DNA of 64,000 nucleotides, from the NCBI RefSeq assembly GCF_020782235.1, contig NZ_JAJGNO010000002.1, forward strand, positions 394,382 through 458,381, in the 5' to 3' direction. The position numbers and the translations under genes were made by a program. Positions 44,159 through 52,756 of the stretch are shown here, piece by piece. The notes under the pieces were generated by a model, which worked only from the letters and a program-made list of their open reading frames with translations, had not been told where the DNA came from and made no database searches. This DNA is from Sphingobium naphthae. GTDB lineage: Bacteria; Pseudomonadota; Alphaproteobacteria; Sphingomonadales; Sphingomonadaceae. How positions within the stretch are numbered: the stretch's first letter is position 1; every line of letters begins with the position of its first letter.

Positions 44159-44623
44159 ATGCCCGCCGACGCATCCGCAGCCATTCCCAAGGACAGCCTC
44201 ATCTTCGGCTACGGCCCGATGCTGCCCTTCCTCGCCGCAGCGCTTGGCGCTTGGTTGCTGCCACCGCCATGGCCGCACCTGGCCCGGGATATGGCCATCC
44301 TCTGGGGCGCGCTGATCCTCGCCTTCCTGGCAGGCGTTCGGCGCGGCTTCGGCTTCGGCGCGCCACAGGCGTCCGCGAACGTGGCGATCGCCACCATGCT
44401 GCTCTATTTCATCGGCGCAGGCGCAGCGCTGCTCCTGACCTGGCTGACCATGCCCGTCGCTGCCCTCGCTCTGCTGCTGGCGAGCTATCTCCTCGTGCCC
44501 GCGCTGGATCGCCATGCCGCCCTCACGGGCAATGCGCCAGCGCATTTCGCCAAGCTGCGCCCGCCGCAAATGATGCTCGCCGCGTTAAGCCTCGCCGCGC
44601 TTCTGTTGCGTGACCTCATCTGA
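44159..44623 (+). CDS. DUF3429 membrane protein
   Basis: The 154-residue protein has five hydrophobic segments and the family opening LIFGYGPMLPFLAAALGAWLL, followed by WGALILAFLAGVRRGFGFG. DUF3429 proteins are inner-membrane proteins of unknown function, widespread in proteobacteria. It starts 2 nt after the PEBP stop, so it is surely in the same operon and under the same EcfG promoter. Confidence 0.88.
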   Translation: MPADASAAIPKDSLIFGYGPMLPFLAAALGAWLLPPPWPHLARDMAILWGALILAFLAGVRRGFGFGAPQASANVAIATMLLYFIGAGAALLLTWLTMPVAALALLLASYLLVPALDRHAALTGNAPAHFAKLRPPQMMLAALSLAALLLRDLI

Positions 44624-44680
44624 CACCGAGATAAATGCGGCATCTGCTGAGTTGAGGATGATCGCGGCTCTTTTCGCAAT

Positions 44681-45763
44681 ATGGGAACATCCACAGCGTC
44701 CGGCAGATTCCTCCTCATGCCCTATGACATGACCCAATGGCCGCTCTGGAGCATTTGCGCCATCTTCCTCACCGCTGCAGCCGCTGTCTGGTGGGCTGGC
44801 ACCCTCCTGTCCCCTCGCGTGGACGCGATCGGCGGCAAATTGCGGATCGGTCAGGCTTTTGCCGGCATGTTGCTGCTGGGCGGCATCACCTCGCTGCCCG
44901 AACTGGCGACCGTCACGACGTCGTCAATCGCTGGGAATGCGCCGCTTGCCGTCAATAACTTGCTTGGCAGCACCGCCGTGAACATCCTCCTTCTCGCCAT
45001 GGCCGACATCGTCTTTGGGCGGGGGGCGCTGACCAGCGTGGTCGCCAAGCCGGCGACCCTGATGCAAGGCGTGCTGGGCATGATGCTGCTCGGTCTGGTC
45101 GCGATGATCATCCTGAGCGGCGACTATCCGGTCTTCGGCATGGGCGCCGGCACGATCATCATCGCCCTGGGCGCGCTGCTGGCGATCCGCATCGCCGCTC
45201 GCTTCGAGCGACGCCGGGTGTGGCAACCGGCAGAGGATGCCGAAGGATCAGCCAGCGAGGACGACGGGCAATCCGCTCCGGATCGACGCTCTCTTCCTCG
45301 CCTGGTGCTGGTGACGGCGGGGCTGGGGTTCATCATCCTGGTTGCCGGCGTCGCCTTGTCGCAATCAGCGGATGCCTTCGCGGCGCGAACAGGCCTGTCG
45401 TCCGGGATGATCGGCTTCGTCCTGGTCGCCTTCGCAACCTCGCTGCCGGAACTCAGCTCGATCGTCGCTGCGGTGCGGCAGAAACGCTACGAGCTGGCGG
45501 TGGGGGATATTTTCGGCACCAATCTGTTCAATCTGATGCTGCTTCTGGTGGCCGATCTTGCCGCGTCGGGGCCGCCTGTGCTGAAGCAGGCCGGCGCGTT
45601 CGAGGCGCTGGGCGCGCTTCTGGCGCTGCTGATGACCGGCTGCTTCACCATCGGGCTTCTGGAGCGCAAGGACAAGACGATCTGGCGCATGGGCTATGAT
45701 GCGGCCGGCGCGCTGCTGCTGTTCTGCGGCGGCATGCTGTTGATGGCGCGGTTCTCGTCATGA
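44681..45763 (+). CDS. sodium/calcium exchanger family protein (CaCA)
   Basis: The 360-residue inner-membrane protein has about 10 helices and two inverted alpha repeats, seen as GGITSLPELATVTTSSIAGN...NLLGSTAVNI and VAFATSLPELSSIVAAVRQK...GDIFGTNLFNL. These repeats carry the ion-binding residues of the CaCA superfamily. A hydrophilic loop between the halves (residues 178-205) is acidic. It should export calcium using a sodium or proton gradient. The exact start is unclear: ATG at 44681 or 44717 are both possible and neither has a strong ribosome site. Confidence 0.88.
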   Translation: MGTSTASGRFLLMPYDMTQWPLWSICAIFLTAAAAVWWAGTLLSPRVDAIGGKLRIGQAFAGMLLLGGITSLPELATVTTSSIAGNAPLAVNNLLGSTAVNILLLAMADIVFGRGALTSVVAKPATLMQGVLGMMLLGLVAMIILSGDYPVFGMGAGTIIIALGALLAIRIAARFERRRVWQPAEDAEGSASEDDGQSAPDRRSLPRLVLVTAGLGFIILVAGVALSQSADAFAARTGLSSGMIGFVLVAFATSLPELSSIVAAVRQKRYELAVGDIFGTNLFNLMLLLVADLAASGPPVLKQAGAFEALGALLALLMTGCFTIGLLERKDKTIWRMGYDAAGALLLFCGGMLLMARFSS

Positions 45764-45815
45764 CACCAGCTTGCCTGCGTGGTGCCGGTCATCGCCAGAC
45801 CGGTAGCGCCAGGGC

Positions 45816-47483
45816 TCAATGTTGCGATCCATGCGGCCGCACAAGCTCATCCAGTCCGCCGAGGCGGAACCAGCGATAGGCATAAGGCTGCAGGATCAGC
45901 ACATAATGGTCGTCCGCTTCGGCCGCGACGCGCTCGTCAGTCTGCAGGCAGACCAGATCGCGCTGGTCCTCTTCGCTCCGGTCCAGCGCAAGCGTGAACT
46001 CGGACGCCTCACCCAGAAGATTGTGGACGATCACCGATGTCTCGCCCTCCCAGTCGTAGCGCAGCGCCAGGATATGGCCGGGCGTGTCGAGCACCTTCCA
46101 GCTGCCTCTACCGATTTCGGGCAGTTCCTTGCGCAGCCGCACGGCGCGTTCTGTCCAGTTGAGAAGCGACGCGCCGTCCGCGCGTTGCCGCGCCACATTG
46201 ATTTCACGATGGGCATAGGGGCCATGGTCTATGAGCGGGCGAACCGGCGCGTCCCCGGTCGTGAAGCCTGCCTGGGCCCCACCCGACCATTGCATGGGCG
46301 TGCGCGCGGCGTCCCGCTCCGGCAGGGCAAGATCATCCCCCATGCCGACTTCGTCGCCATAGCGCAGAACGGGCGAGCCGGGCAGCGTCAGCATGATGCT
46401 GTAGGCCAGTTCCAGCCGCCGGCGATCGCCGCCCAGCATAGGGGCGAGCCGGCGCCTGATGCCGCGCCCGTAAAGTTGCATGTCAGGCTCTGGCCCAAAC
46501 TGCTCGAACACGGTCTGACGCTGCTCTTCGCTCAGCCGTCCAAGGTCCAGCTCGTCATGGTTGCGCAGGAAATTGGCCCATTGCGCGGTTTCGGGCAAAG
46601 GCGCTGACGCGCGCAGCGCATCCTTCAGCAATTCGGCGTCGGCGCTTGCCAAGGCATAGAACAACGCCTGGTTGACCGGAAAATTGAACAGCATGTGCAG
46701 GCGGTCGCCATCGGTGCCGAAATATTCGAGCGCTTCATCGGGCGGGATATTGGCTTCCGCCAGCAGCACCGCATCGCCCTTGCGCCACTGCGCCATGGCG
46801 CGAATCTCGCGCAGCAGGCCATAAGCGGGCGCCGGATCGGCGATGTTGATCCCGTCCTGCGCGATCAGAAAGGGCACGGCGTCCATACGAAAGCCCGAAA
46901 CGCCCAGTTGCAGCCAGAAGCTTACGATTTTGAGGATTTCGGCCTGGACATCGGGGTTCGCGATGTTGAGATCAGGCTGGAATTTGAAGAAGCGATGGAA
47001 ATACCAGGCACCCGCCTTGCGGCTATAGGTCCAGGTCGATTTCTGCACGCCGGGAAAGACCACGCCCTTGTCGGCATCGGCGGGCTTCTTGTCGGCCCAG
47101 ATGAAATAGTCGCGAAACTTGGACGTGGGATCATCGGTCGCGGCCTGGAACCAGGGGTGCTGGTCCGAACAATGGTTTACCACCAGATCCATGATCACGC
47201 GCAGCCCGCGCTGGTGGCAAGCGTTGACGAATTCGACGAAGTCGCCCGGCGAGCCGTAGCGTGGATCGACGCCATAATAGTCCGCGATGTCATAGCCATG
47301 GTCAAGCCGCGGCGACGGCTGGAACGGCGCGAGCCAAACGGCGGTGACGCCCAGCCCCTGCAGATAATCGAGCCGGCGCATCGCACCGCGAAAGTCACCG
47401 ACACCGTCGCCATCGGTATCCTGAAACGCATCGAGCGACAGGCTGTAGATGATGGCGTTCTTGTACCACAGGTCCGGGATCAT
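45816..47483 (-). CDS. treS: GH13 trehalose synthase-like enzyme
   Basis: The 555-residue GH13 protein has the four conserved regions of the alpha-amylase family: MDLVVNHCSDQHPWF, GFRMDAVPF (nucleophile Asp), AEANIPPDEALEYFG (acid/base Glu) and FLRNHDELDL (third Asp). The downstream MQLYGRGIRRRLAPMLGGDRRR and GSPVLRYGDEVGMGD closely resemble trehalose synthase (maltose to trehalose interconversion). Trehalose protects against osmotic and drying stress. It is the last gene of a four-gene operon and overlaps the GH13 glucosidase by ATGA. A plain alpha-glucosidase activity is the main alternative. Confidence 0.82.
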   Translation of the reverse strand: MIPDLWYKNAIIYSLSLDAFQDTDGDGVGDFRGAMRRLDYLQGLGVTAVWLAPFQPSPRLDHGYDIADYYGVDPRYGSPGDFVEFVNACHQRGLRVIMDLVVNHCSDQHPWFQAATDDPTSKFRDYFIWADKKPADADKGVVFPGVQKSTWTYSRKAGAWYFHRFFKFQPDLNIANPDVQAEILKIVSFWLQLGVSGFRMDAVPFLIAQDGINIADPAPAYGLLREIRAMAQWRKGDAVLLAEANIPPDEALEYFGTDGDRLHMLFNFPVNQALFYALASADAELLKDALRASAPLPETAQWANFLRNHDELDLGRLSEEQRQTVFEQFGPEPDMQLYGRGIRRRLAPMLGGDRRRLELAYSIMLTLPGSPVLRYGDEVGMGDDLALPERDAARTPMQWSGGAQAGFTTGDAPVRPLIDHGPYAHREINVARQRADGASLLNWTERAVRLRKELPEIGRGSWKVLDTPGHILALRYDWEGETSVIVHNLLGEASEFTLALDRSEEDQRDLVCLQTDERVAAEADDHYVLILQPYAYRWFRLGGLDELVRPHGSQH

Positions 47484-49063
47484 CCGTCGCTCCCTTCCAG
47501 TCGCAGGATCAGCCCCTCGTCCGCCCCCAGCATGGGCGGCAGCGCCTCCAGAGCCTCGCCAGCCCGCGCAGACAGCAGCACTTGCTGCACGTTCCAGCCG
47601 GCCGGCAGTTCAAGCGGCACCGTCTCCGCTGTCAGGTTCAGCATGACGCCGATCGTCGCCCCGCGCTGATAGGCGAGAATATTTTCCTGCGCCGCGACCC
47701 GGGCAAATCGGCCGGTCTGAAGCGCCGCTTCGGCACTGCGCAACCGCAGCAGCGCGCGATGGAGGTTGAGGAGCGAAGCGGGGTCCGCGCTCTGCGCGGC
47801 GACATTGCGCTGCCGCCAGTCGCGCGTCAGCGGCAACCAGGGTTCTGACTGCGAAAAACCCGCAAAGGCGTCGGCGGACCATTGCATCGGCGATCGCGAC
47901 CGGTCGCGATTGAAGCTGACGCCCGGTTCGTTGCGGGCGGCCGGGTCCAGCACCTGTTCCTCGCTCATGTCGATGTCGGCAATGCCGATCTCGTCGCCAT
48001 AATAGAGTGTCGGCGTCCCCCGCAACGTCAGCAGGAGCATCGCCGCAATCCGCGCCTGCGCCTGGCCCACGCGTGCAGCGATGCGCGGCTGGTCATGGTT
48101 GCTCAGCACCCAATTGGGCCAGCCGCCTTTCGGTAGCGCCGCTTCATATTCGTCGATCAGCGCTCCGATCGCGTCCGCTCGCCAGGGACATTGGATCAGC
48201 TGGAAGTTGAAGGGCAGATGGACGCCGTCATCATTCGCTCCATAATAGGTCATCAATCGTTCGACCGGCAGATAGATTTCACCAATCAGCAGGCGGTCGG
48301 GGTAGCTGTCGATCACCGCGCGCAACTCCGCAATCACCGCATGGACGTCCGGCTGATCGGCCGAATGGCGCTGCAAGAAGCGCTCGATGTCGGGCTGGTC
48401 CGGAGCGTAGCGCGGGTTCGGTGGATTGTCGCGAAACTGCGCATCCTTGATCAGGTGCCAGATCACGTCGACCCGGAAACCATCCACCCCCTTGTCGAGC
48501 CAGAAGCGCAGAACATCCTTCATCGCCGCGCGCACATCCTCGTTGCGCCAGTTGAGGTCGGGCTGTTCGGCGAGAAAGGCGTGATAATAATATTGGCCGC
48601 TCGGCTCGTCCCATTGCCAGGCGCTGCCGCCGAAATTGCTCATCCAGTTGTTGGGCGGGCCGCCGCTTGGCGCCGGATCGCGCCAGATATACCAGTCGCG
48701 TTTCGGGTTATCACGGCTGGAACGACTTTCCTCGAACCAGGGATGACGATCCGAGCTATGATTGGGCACGAAGTCGAGCAGCAGCTTCAGCCCGCGCGCA
48801 TGCGTTTCCGCCAGCAGCCGATCGAACATCGCCATGTCGCCGAACAGCGGATCGATGGCCCGATAGTCCGATACGTCATAGCCAAAGTCCGCCATGGGCG
48901 AACGGAAAATGGGGGAAAGCCAGACCGCGCCGACGCCCAGGTCCGCAATATGATCGAGCCGCTGGCAAATACCCGCCAGGTCGCCCACTCCGTCACCACC
49001 GCTATCCTGAAAGGATCGGGGGTAAACCTGATAAAGGGCAGCTTCGTGCCACCAGCGACTCAT
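47480..49063 (-). CDS. GH13 alpha-glucosidase
   Basis: The 527-residue enzyme resembles oligo-1,6- or alpha-1,4-glucosidases: YQVYPRSFQDSGGDGVGDLAG, DFVPNHSSDRHPWF, GFRVDVIWHL (nucleophile Asp), LIGEIYLP (acid/base Glu) and VLSNHDQPRIAARVG (third Asp). It would split maltose or malto-oligosaccharides in the cytosol, possibly feeding or competing with the trehalose synthase downstream. I start it at 49063 where it overlaps the SDR stop (ATGA). Confidence 0.9.
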   Translation of the reverse strand: MSRWWHEAALYQVYPRSFQDSGGDGVGDLAGICQRLDHIADLGVGAVWLSPIFRSPMADFGYDVSDYRAIDPLFGDMAMFDRLLAETHARGLKLLLDFVPNHSSDRHPWFEESRSSRDNPKRDWYIWRDPAPSGGPPNNWMSNFGGSAWQWDEPSGQYYYHAFLAEQPDLNWRNEDVRAAMKDVLRFWLDKGVDGFRVDVIWHLIKDAQFRDNPPNPRYAPDQPDIERFLQRHSADQPDVHAVIAELRAVIDSYPDRLLIGEIYLPVERLMTYYGANDDGVHLPFNFQLIQCPWRADAIGALIDEYEAALPKGGWPNWVLSNHDQPRIAARVGQAQARIAAMLLLTLRGTPTLYYGDEIGIADIDMSEEQVLDPAARNEPGVSFNRDRSRSPMQWSADAFAGFSQSEPWLPLTRDWRQRNVAAQSADPASLLNLHRALLRLRSAEAALQTGRFARVAAQENILAYQRGATIGVMLNLTAETVPLELPAGWNVQQVLLSARAGEALEALPPMLGADEGLILRLEGSDG

Positions 49064-50058
49064 CGCGCTTTCCTCCCGACCAGCCATGCACTTGCCGCCG
49101 CCAGCAGCGCCCCGGCGCCCAGCGCAAGACGATGCTTCGTCATCCAGAGTTGCGGGCTGCGACGCCGCGCGATGGCGTCGAAGCGGCCGTGCGCGCCATG
49201 ATCCCCGGGAACTGGAGCATAGAGATTGTCCTTGTAGTCGGGACCGACCGCCTCCTGCGCCTGCTGGCCGTCGACCCCGGTGGCGGCGAGATAATGGTCG
49301 AGCGCCGACGACGCCACTCTATCGCCCCAGATCGCTTCCACGGAGGGGAATCCGACTATGATCTGCTTGCGCCGATGATGCGCGGCATAGTGGATCGCGT
49401 CGGCCGCTACTTCGGGTTGGTACGGCGGACTGGCGGGCCGCGCCTTCCTGGGGAGGGTGGTGCGGATCCAGTCGAACTGCGGCGTGTTGACGCCGGGCAA
49501 CTGCACCATCGAGACATGAACCTTGCTGCGGGCATGGATCAGTTCGGACCGGACGGAATCCTGAAATCCCTGAATGGCATGTTTGGCGCCGCAATAGGCG
49601 GATTGCAGCGGAATGCCGCGATAAGCGAGCGCCGATCCGACCAGCACGATACTGCCATGGTCGCGCGGCACCATGCGCCGCAGGGCAGCCATCGTGCCAT
49701 AGACCTGACCATGATAGGTGACGTCGGTGACTCGCCGATAATCATTCAGATCCATGTCCAGGAAGCGGGACATGACGCCTGCAAAGGCGATGTTGATCCA
49801 GATATCGATCGGCCCGAACCGGTCCTCGGTCGCCTGGGCGGCCTGCTCGACCGCCGCGGCATCGGACACATCGAGCGGTAATATCAGCGCTTCTCCGCCC
49901 GCAGCCTCGACCTCGCGCGCCGTGGCATTCAGTCCATCCACGCCGCGGGCGATGAGTGCGATCCGGGCCTTGTCACGGGCGAAACGCCGCACCACTGCGC
50001 GACCGACGCCGGCGGAAGCGCCGGTGATCACGACGGTAGGGGGTGTCTTGGCTGTCAT
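49060..50058 (-). CDS. SDR family oxidoreductase with C-terminal membrane anchor
   Basis: The 332-residue short-chain dehydrogenase has TGASAGVGRAVVRRFA at the nucleotide site, an NIAF segment replacing the usual NNAG, and the catalytic YCGAK. The C-terminus after residue 295 is basic, then hydrophobic (HRLALGAGALLAAASAWLVG), which suggests a membrane anchor. Similar fusion-like SDRs occur in stress operons of sphingomonads and rhizobia. Substrate unknown. It lies between the TPP enzyme and the GH13 glucosidase. Confidence 0.87.
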   Translation of the reverse strand: MTAKTPPTVVITGASAGVGRAVVRRFARDKARIALIARGVDGLNATAREVEAAGGEALILPLDVSDAAAVEQAAQATEDRFGPIDIWINIAFAGVMSRFLDMDLNDYRRVTDVTYHGQVYGTMAALRRMVPRDHGSIVLVGSALAYRGIPLQSAYCGAKHAIQGFQDSVRSELIHARSKVHVSMVQLPGVNTPQFDWIRTTLPRKARPASPPYQPEVAADAIHYAAHHRRKQIIVGFPSVEAIWGDRVASSALDHYLAATGVDGQQAQEAVGPDYKDNLYAPVPGDHGAHGRFDAIARRRSPQLWMTKHRLALGAGALLAAASAWLVGRKAR

Positions 50059-50090
50059 GTCTCTCCTTTCGTGAAAGGTGGAGGAGCAGG

Positions 50091-50114
50091 TGCCGGCCTT
50101 GCATGCAGCCGGCA
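50091..50114. repeat. inverted repeat between the TPP-enzyme and SDR genes
   Basis: TGCCGGC (50091-50097) and GCCGGCA (50108-50114) form a 7-bp stem with a loop containing GCATGC. It lies in the only sizeable gap (89 nt) of the operon and could be an RNA processing or attenuation signal. Confidence 0.35.
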
Positions 50115-50147
50115 GCGAAAGTCCGCGCGATCAGCGTGTCGGGACCG

Positions 50148-51932
50148 TCAGTCTCCGGGCAGCAATCCGGCGAACAGTTGGCGCGCCGTATTCTTGAGCA
50201 TGGAGCCTTGTTCGGGATCGCCCTTCGCCATCAGCGTGGTAAAGGCCCTGGCCTGTTCAAGATTGATGTGCGGCGGCAAGGGCGGCACATTGGGGTCGGT
50301 CTTCATTTCCAGCACCACCGGACGGCGCGCCGCCAACGCCTGATCCCAGGCTGCGCCGACCTCCTCTGCGTCGTCACAGAAAATGCCATCCAGGCCGATC
50401 AGCTGCGCAAATTTATGGTATGGAACATCGGGCAGCCGCTGGGTCGCCTCGAATTTGGGATTGCCCTCCATCACGCGCTGCTCCCAGGTGACCTGGTTCA
50501 GATCCTCATTGTTGAGCACCATGACGACCAGCCGCGGATCCGTCCATTCGTGCCAATATTTGGCGATGGTGATGAGTTCGGCCATGTTGTTCATCTGCAT
50601 GGCGCCATCGCCGACCATCGCGATGACGGGGCGATCGGGATATGCGAATTTGGCGGCAATAGCATAGGGCACGGCCGCGCCCATCGACGCCAGGCCGCCC
50701 GACAGCGACGCCATCATGCCCCGCCTGATCTTGATGTCGCGCGCATACCAGTTGGCGCAGGACCCGCTGTCGCTGGTGAGGATCGCGCGATCGGGGATTC
50801 GCGGGCTGAGTTCGGTGAAGACGCGCTGCGGATTGATCTTGTCGGCCTTGGCGTGCGCGCGGTCGATCAGCAGCTTCTGCCAATCCGCATTCCATTGGGC
50901 GATCGATTCGCGCCAAGAGCCATCGGTCTTGGACTCAAGCAAGGGCATCAAGGCCGTAATCGTCGCCTCGACGTCGCCTGTCAGATTCACCTCCATCGGG
51001 TAGCGGATCGACAGCATGCCGGGATCGAGATCGACCTGCACGCCCCGCCCCTGCCCCTCGGGCGGCAGAAACTCGGCATAGGGGAAACCCGATCCGAGCA
51101 TGAGAAAGGTGTCGCACTCCATCATCAGGTCATAGGATGGCTTCGTGCCGAGCAGCCCGATCGATCCCGTCACCCAGGGCAGATCGTCGGGCAGGACCTG
51201 CTTGCCGAGCAGCGCCTTGGCGCAGCCCGCCTGCAGTCGATCGGCCAATGCGATCACTGCGTCGGTGGCGTTGCGAGCGCCCGCGCCGACCAGGATGGCG
51301 ACTTTGCTGCCGGCGTTGAGGACATTGGCTGCGCGCTGCAGGTCCGCGGCTTGCGGCACCACCTTGGGCGCGCTCCATCCCACGCCCGAAAAGACCGCGC
51401 CATGCGCGCGCGGCGGCTGCTCCATCGGCACGTCCTGAAGGTCGTTGGGAAAGATCAGCGCGGTCACGCGCCGCTGACCCAGCGCAATGCGGACCGCTCG
51501 GTCTGTCAGATGGCGCACCTGTGCCGGCACCGTCGCATAGCCGGTGAAAGCGCCCGCCACATCCTTGAACATCGACCCAAGGTCCAGCTCCTGCTGATAA
51601 TGCGCGCCGACCGCGGTGCGCGCCTGCTGGCCGACGATCGCCAGCACCGGCATATGGTCGAGCCGCGCGTCATACAGCCCGGTCAGCAGGTGCGACGCCC
51701 CGGGCCCCGAGGTCGCGAGGCAGACGCCCAGTTCACCGGTAAACTTCGCATGAGCGGAGGCCATGAACGCTGCCATTTCCTCATGACGGACTTGCACGAA
51801 TTCGAACTTATCCGGGATCTTCTGAAGCGCACCGAGCAACCCATTGATGCCGTCGCCGGGATAGCCGAAGATGCGCCGCACTCCCCATTGGTGCAGCCGA
51901 TCCCAGAAAAATTCACCGACGGTCTGCGCCAT
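50148..51932 (-). CDS. thiamine pyrophosphate-requiring enzyme (pyruvate oxidase/acetolactate synthase-like)
   Basis: The 594-residue protein has the three-domain structure of TPP decarboxylases. The N-terminal TPP-activating Glu is in VQVRHEEMAAFMASAHAKF, the central domain starts near residue 190, and the C-terminal TPP/magnesium motif is GDGAMQMNNMAELITIA...VLNNEDLNQV. The family resembles pyruvate oxidase and acetolactate synthase, but this subgroup is annotated only generically. It is the first gene of the SDR/GH13/treS operon and has an EcfG-like promoter, so a stress-linked role in pyruvate or redox metabolism is likely (inference). The ATG at 51932 matches the family start. Confidence 0.9.
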   Translation of the reverse strand: MAQTVGEFFWDRLHQWGVRRIFGYPGDGINGLLGALQKIPDKFEFVQVRHEEMAAFMASAHAKFTGELGVCLATSGPGASHLLTGLYDARLDHMPVLAIVGQQARTAVGAHYQQELDLGSMFKDVAGAFTGYATVPAQVRHLTDRAVRIALGQRRVTALIFPNDLQDVPMEQPPRAHGAVFSGVGWSAPKVVPQAADLQRAANVLNAGSKVAILVGAGARNATDAVIALADRLQAGCAKALLGKQVLPDDLPWVTGSIGLLGTKPSYDLMMECDTFLMLGSGFPYAEFLPPEGQGRGVQVDLDPGMLSIRYPMEVNLTGDVEATITALMPLLESKTDGSWRESIAQWNADWQKLLIDRAHAKADKINPQRVFTELSPRIPDRAILTSDSGSCANWYARDIKIRRGMMASLSGGLASMGAAVPYAIAAKFAYPDRPVIAMVGDGAMQMNNMAELITIAKYWHEWTDPRLVVMVLNNEDLNQVTWEQRVMEGNPKFEATQRLPDVPYHKFAQLIGLDGIFCDDAEEVGAAWDQALAARRPVVLEMKTDPNVPPLPPHINLEQARAFTTLMAKGDPEQGSMLKNTARQLFAGLLPGD

Positions 51933-51976
51933 ATACAGCCCTTCCCAGCCTCTGCCTGTGCGGATATCAAAAGGGT

Positions 51977-52001
51977 AACCGTCCCGTGGGATGTGCGTTC
52001 C
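51977..52001 (-). promoter_or_regulatory. EcfG-like promoter of the TPP/SDR/GH13/treS operon
   Basis: Read on the minus strand: GGAAC (52001-51997), 16 nt, GGTT (51980-51977), with the gene start 44 nt after the -10. The -35 and spacing match EcfG exactly; the -10 differs by one base from CGTT. Confidence 0.6.
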
Positions 52002-52120
52002 CCCGCGGGGCGATGCGCAGCACTGCTTGTGCGCCTGCTGCAAGCTGGATGAACAGCCATCCTGCTGGAGGGCGTGCGGCCGCTGATTGGTGACTTCGGC
52101 GCGGAAGCAGCGCCGAGCCG

Positions 52121-52747
52121 ATGACGCGACACCCTGAGCGAATGCAGTGGCAGCGTCCGGCCTGGCTCAAGTGCAGCACGAATGACACAATGGGCGCCTA
52201 TGGGGCCGCTGTGTCTGCCCGACCTTCCCCAGACAGCCAGGCTGTCGACTGCGACGTTGTCGACCCGCGTCAGGCGGAATGGGCGACGCTGCGGGCGACG
52301 ATCGTCCATTATATCCTTCGCCGCGGCCAGCCGGCTCATGTGGCGGAAGATGTGGCGCAGGATACCTGCATCAAGCTGCTCGCTTATTGCGAGCAGCAGC
52401 GTCCTGCCAGCCTGTACGCCCTCGCATTTCGTATCGCTGCGACCTGCCTGGTCGACATGAAGAGAAAGGAGCGCGGCACTGCCGACGAACTGGACGACGG
52501 GCATCCGTGCGATGCGCCGCTGGCCGATCGTCTGATTGACGGCCGCCGGCGTGTTTCGCTGTTCCAGGCGGCGCTCGCGGCCATGCCTGCGCTGCGTCGC
52601 AAGGTCTTCGAACAACGCCGGATCGACAACCGGTCACATGCTCAGATTGCCGCCGATCTTGGCATTTCGGTCGCATCCGTGGAAAAGCATGTCAGCCGCG
52701 GGTTGCAGGACATGCGCAAAGCCCTGTCGCGTGCCGATCTGGATTGA
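52121..52747 (+). CDS. FecI-like ECF sigma factor
   Basis: The 208-residue protein has sigma region 2 (TIVHYILRRGQPAHVAEDVAQDTCIKLLAY) and region 4 (FEQRRIDNRSHAQIAADLGISVASVEKHV), typical of iron-type FecI ECF sigma factors. It starts at the first ATG here, but the ATG at 52190 may be the true start because the first 23 residues do not look like family sequence. It is followed 9 nt later by its probable anti-sigma factor and then by an STN-domain receptor, so it likely switches on that receptor operon. Confidence 0.88.
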   Translation: MTRHPERMQWQRPAWLKCSTNDTMGAYGAAVSARPSPDSQAVDCDVVDPRQAEWATLRATIVHYILRRGQPAHVAEDVAQDTCIKLLAYCEQQRPASLYALAFRIAATCLVDMKRKERGTADELDDGHPCDAPLADRLIDGRRRVSLFQAALAAMPALRRKVFEQRRIDNRSHAQIAADLGISVASVEKHVSRGLQDMRKALSRADLD

Positions 52748-52756
52748 GAGGCTAGG

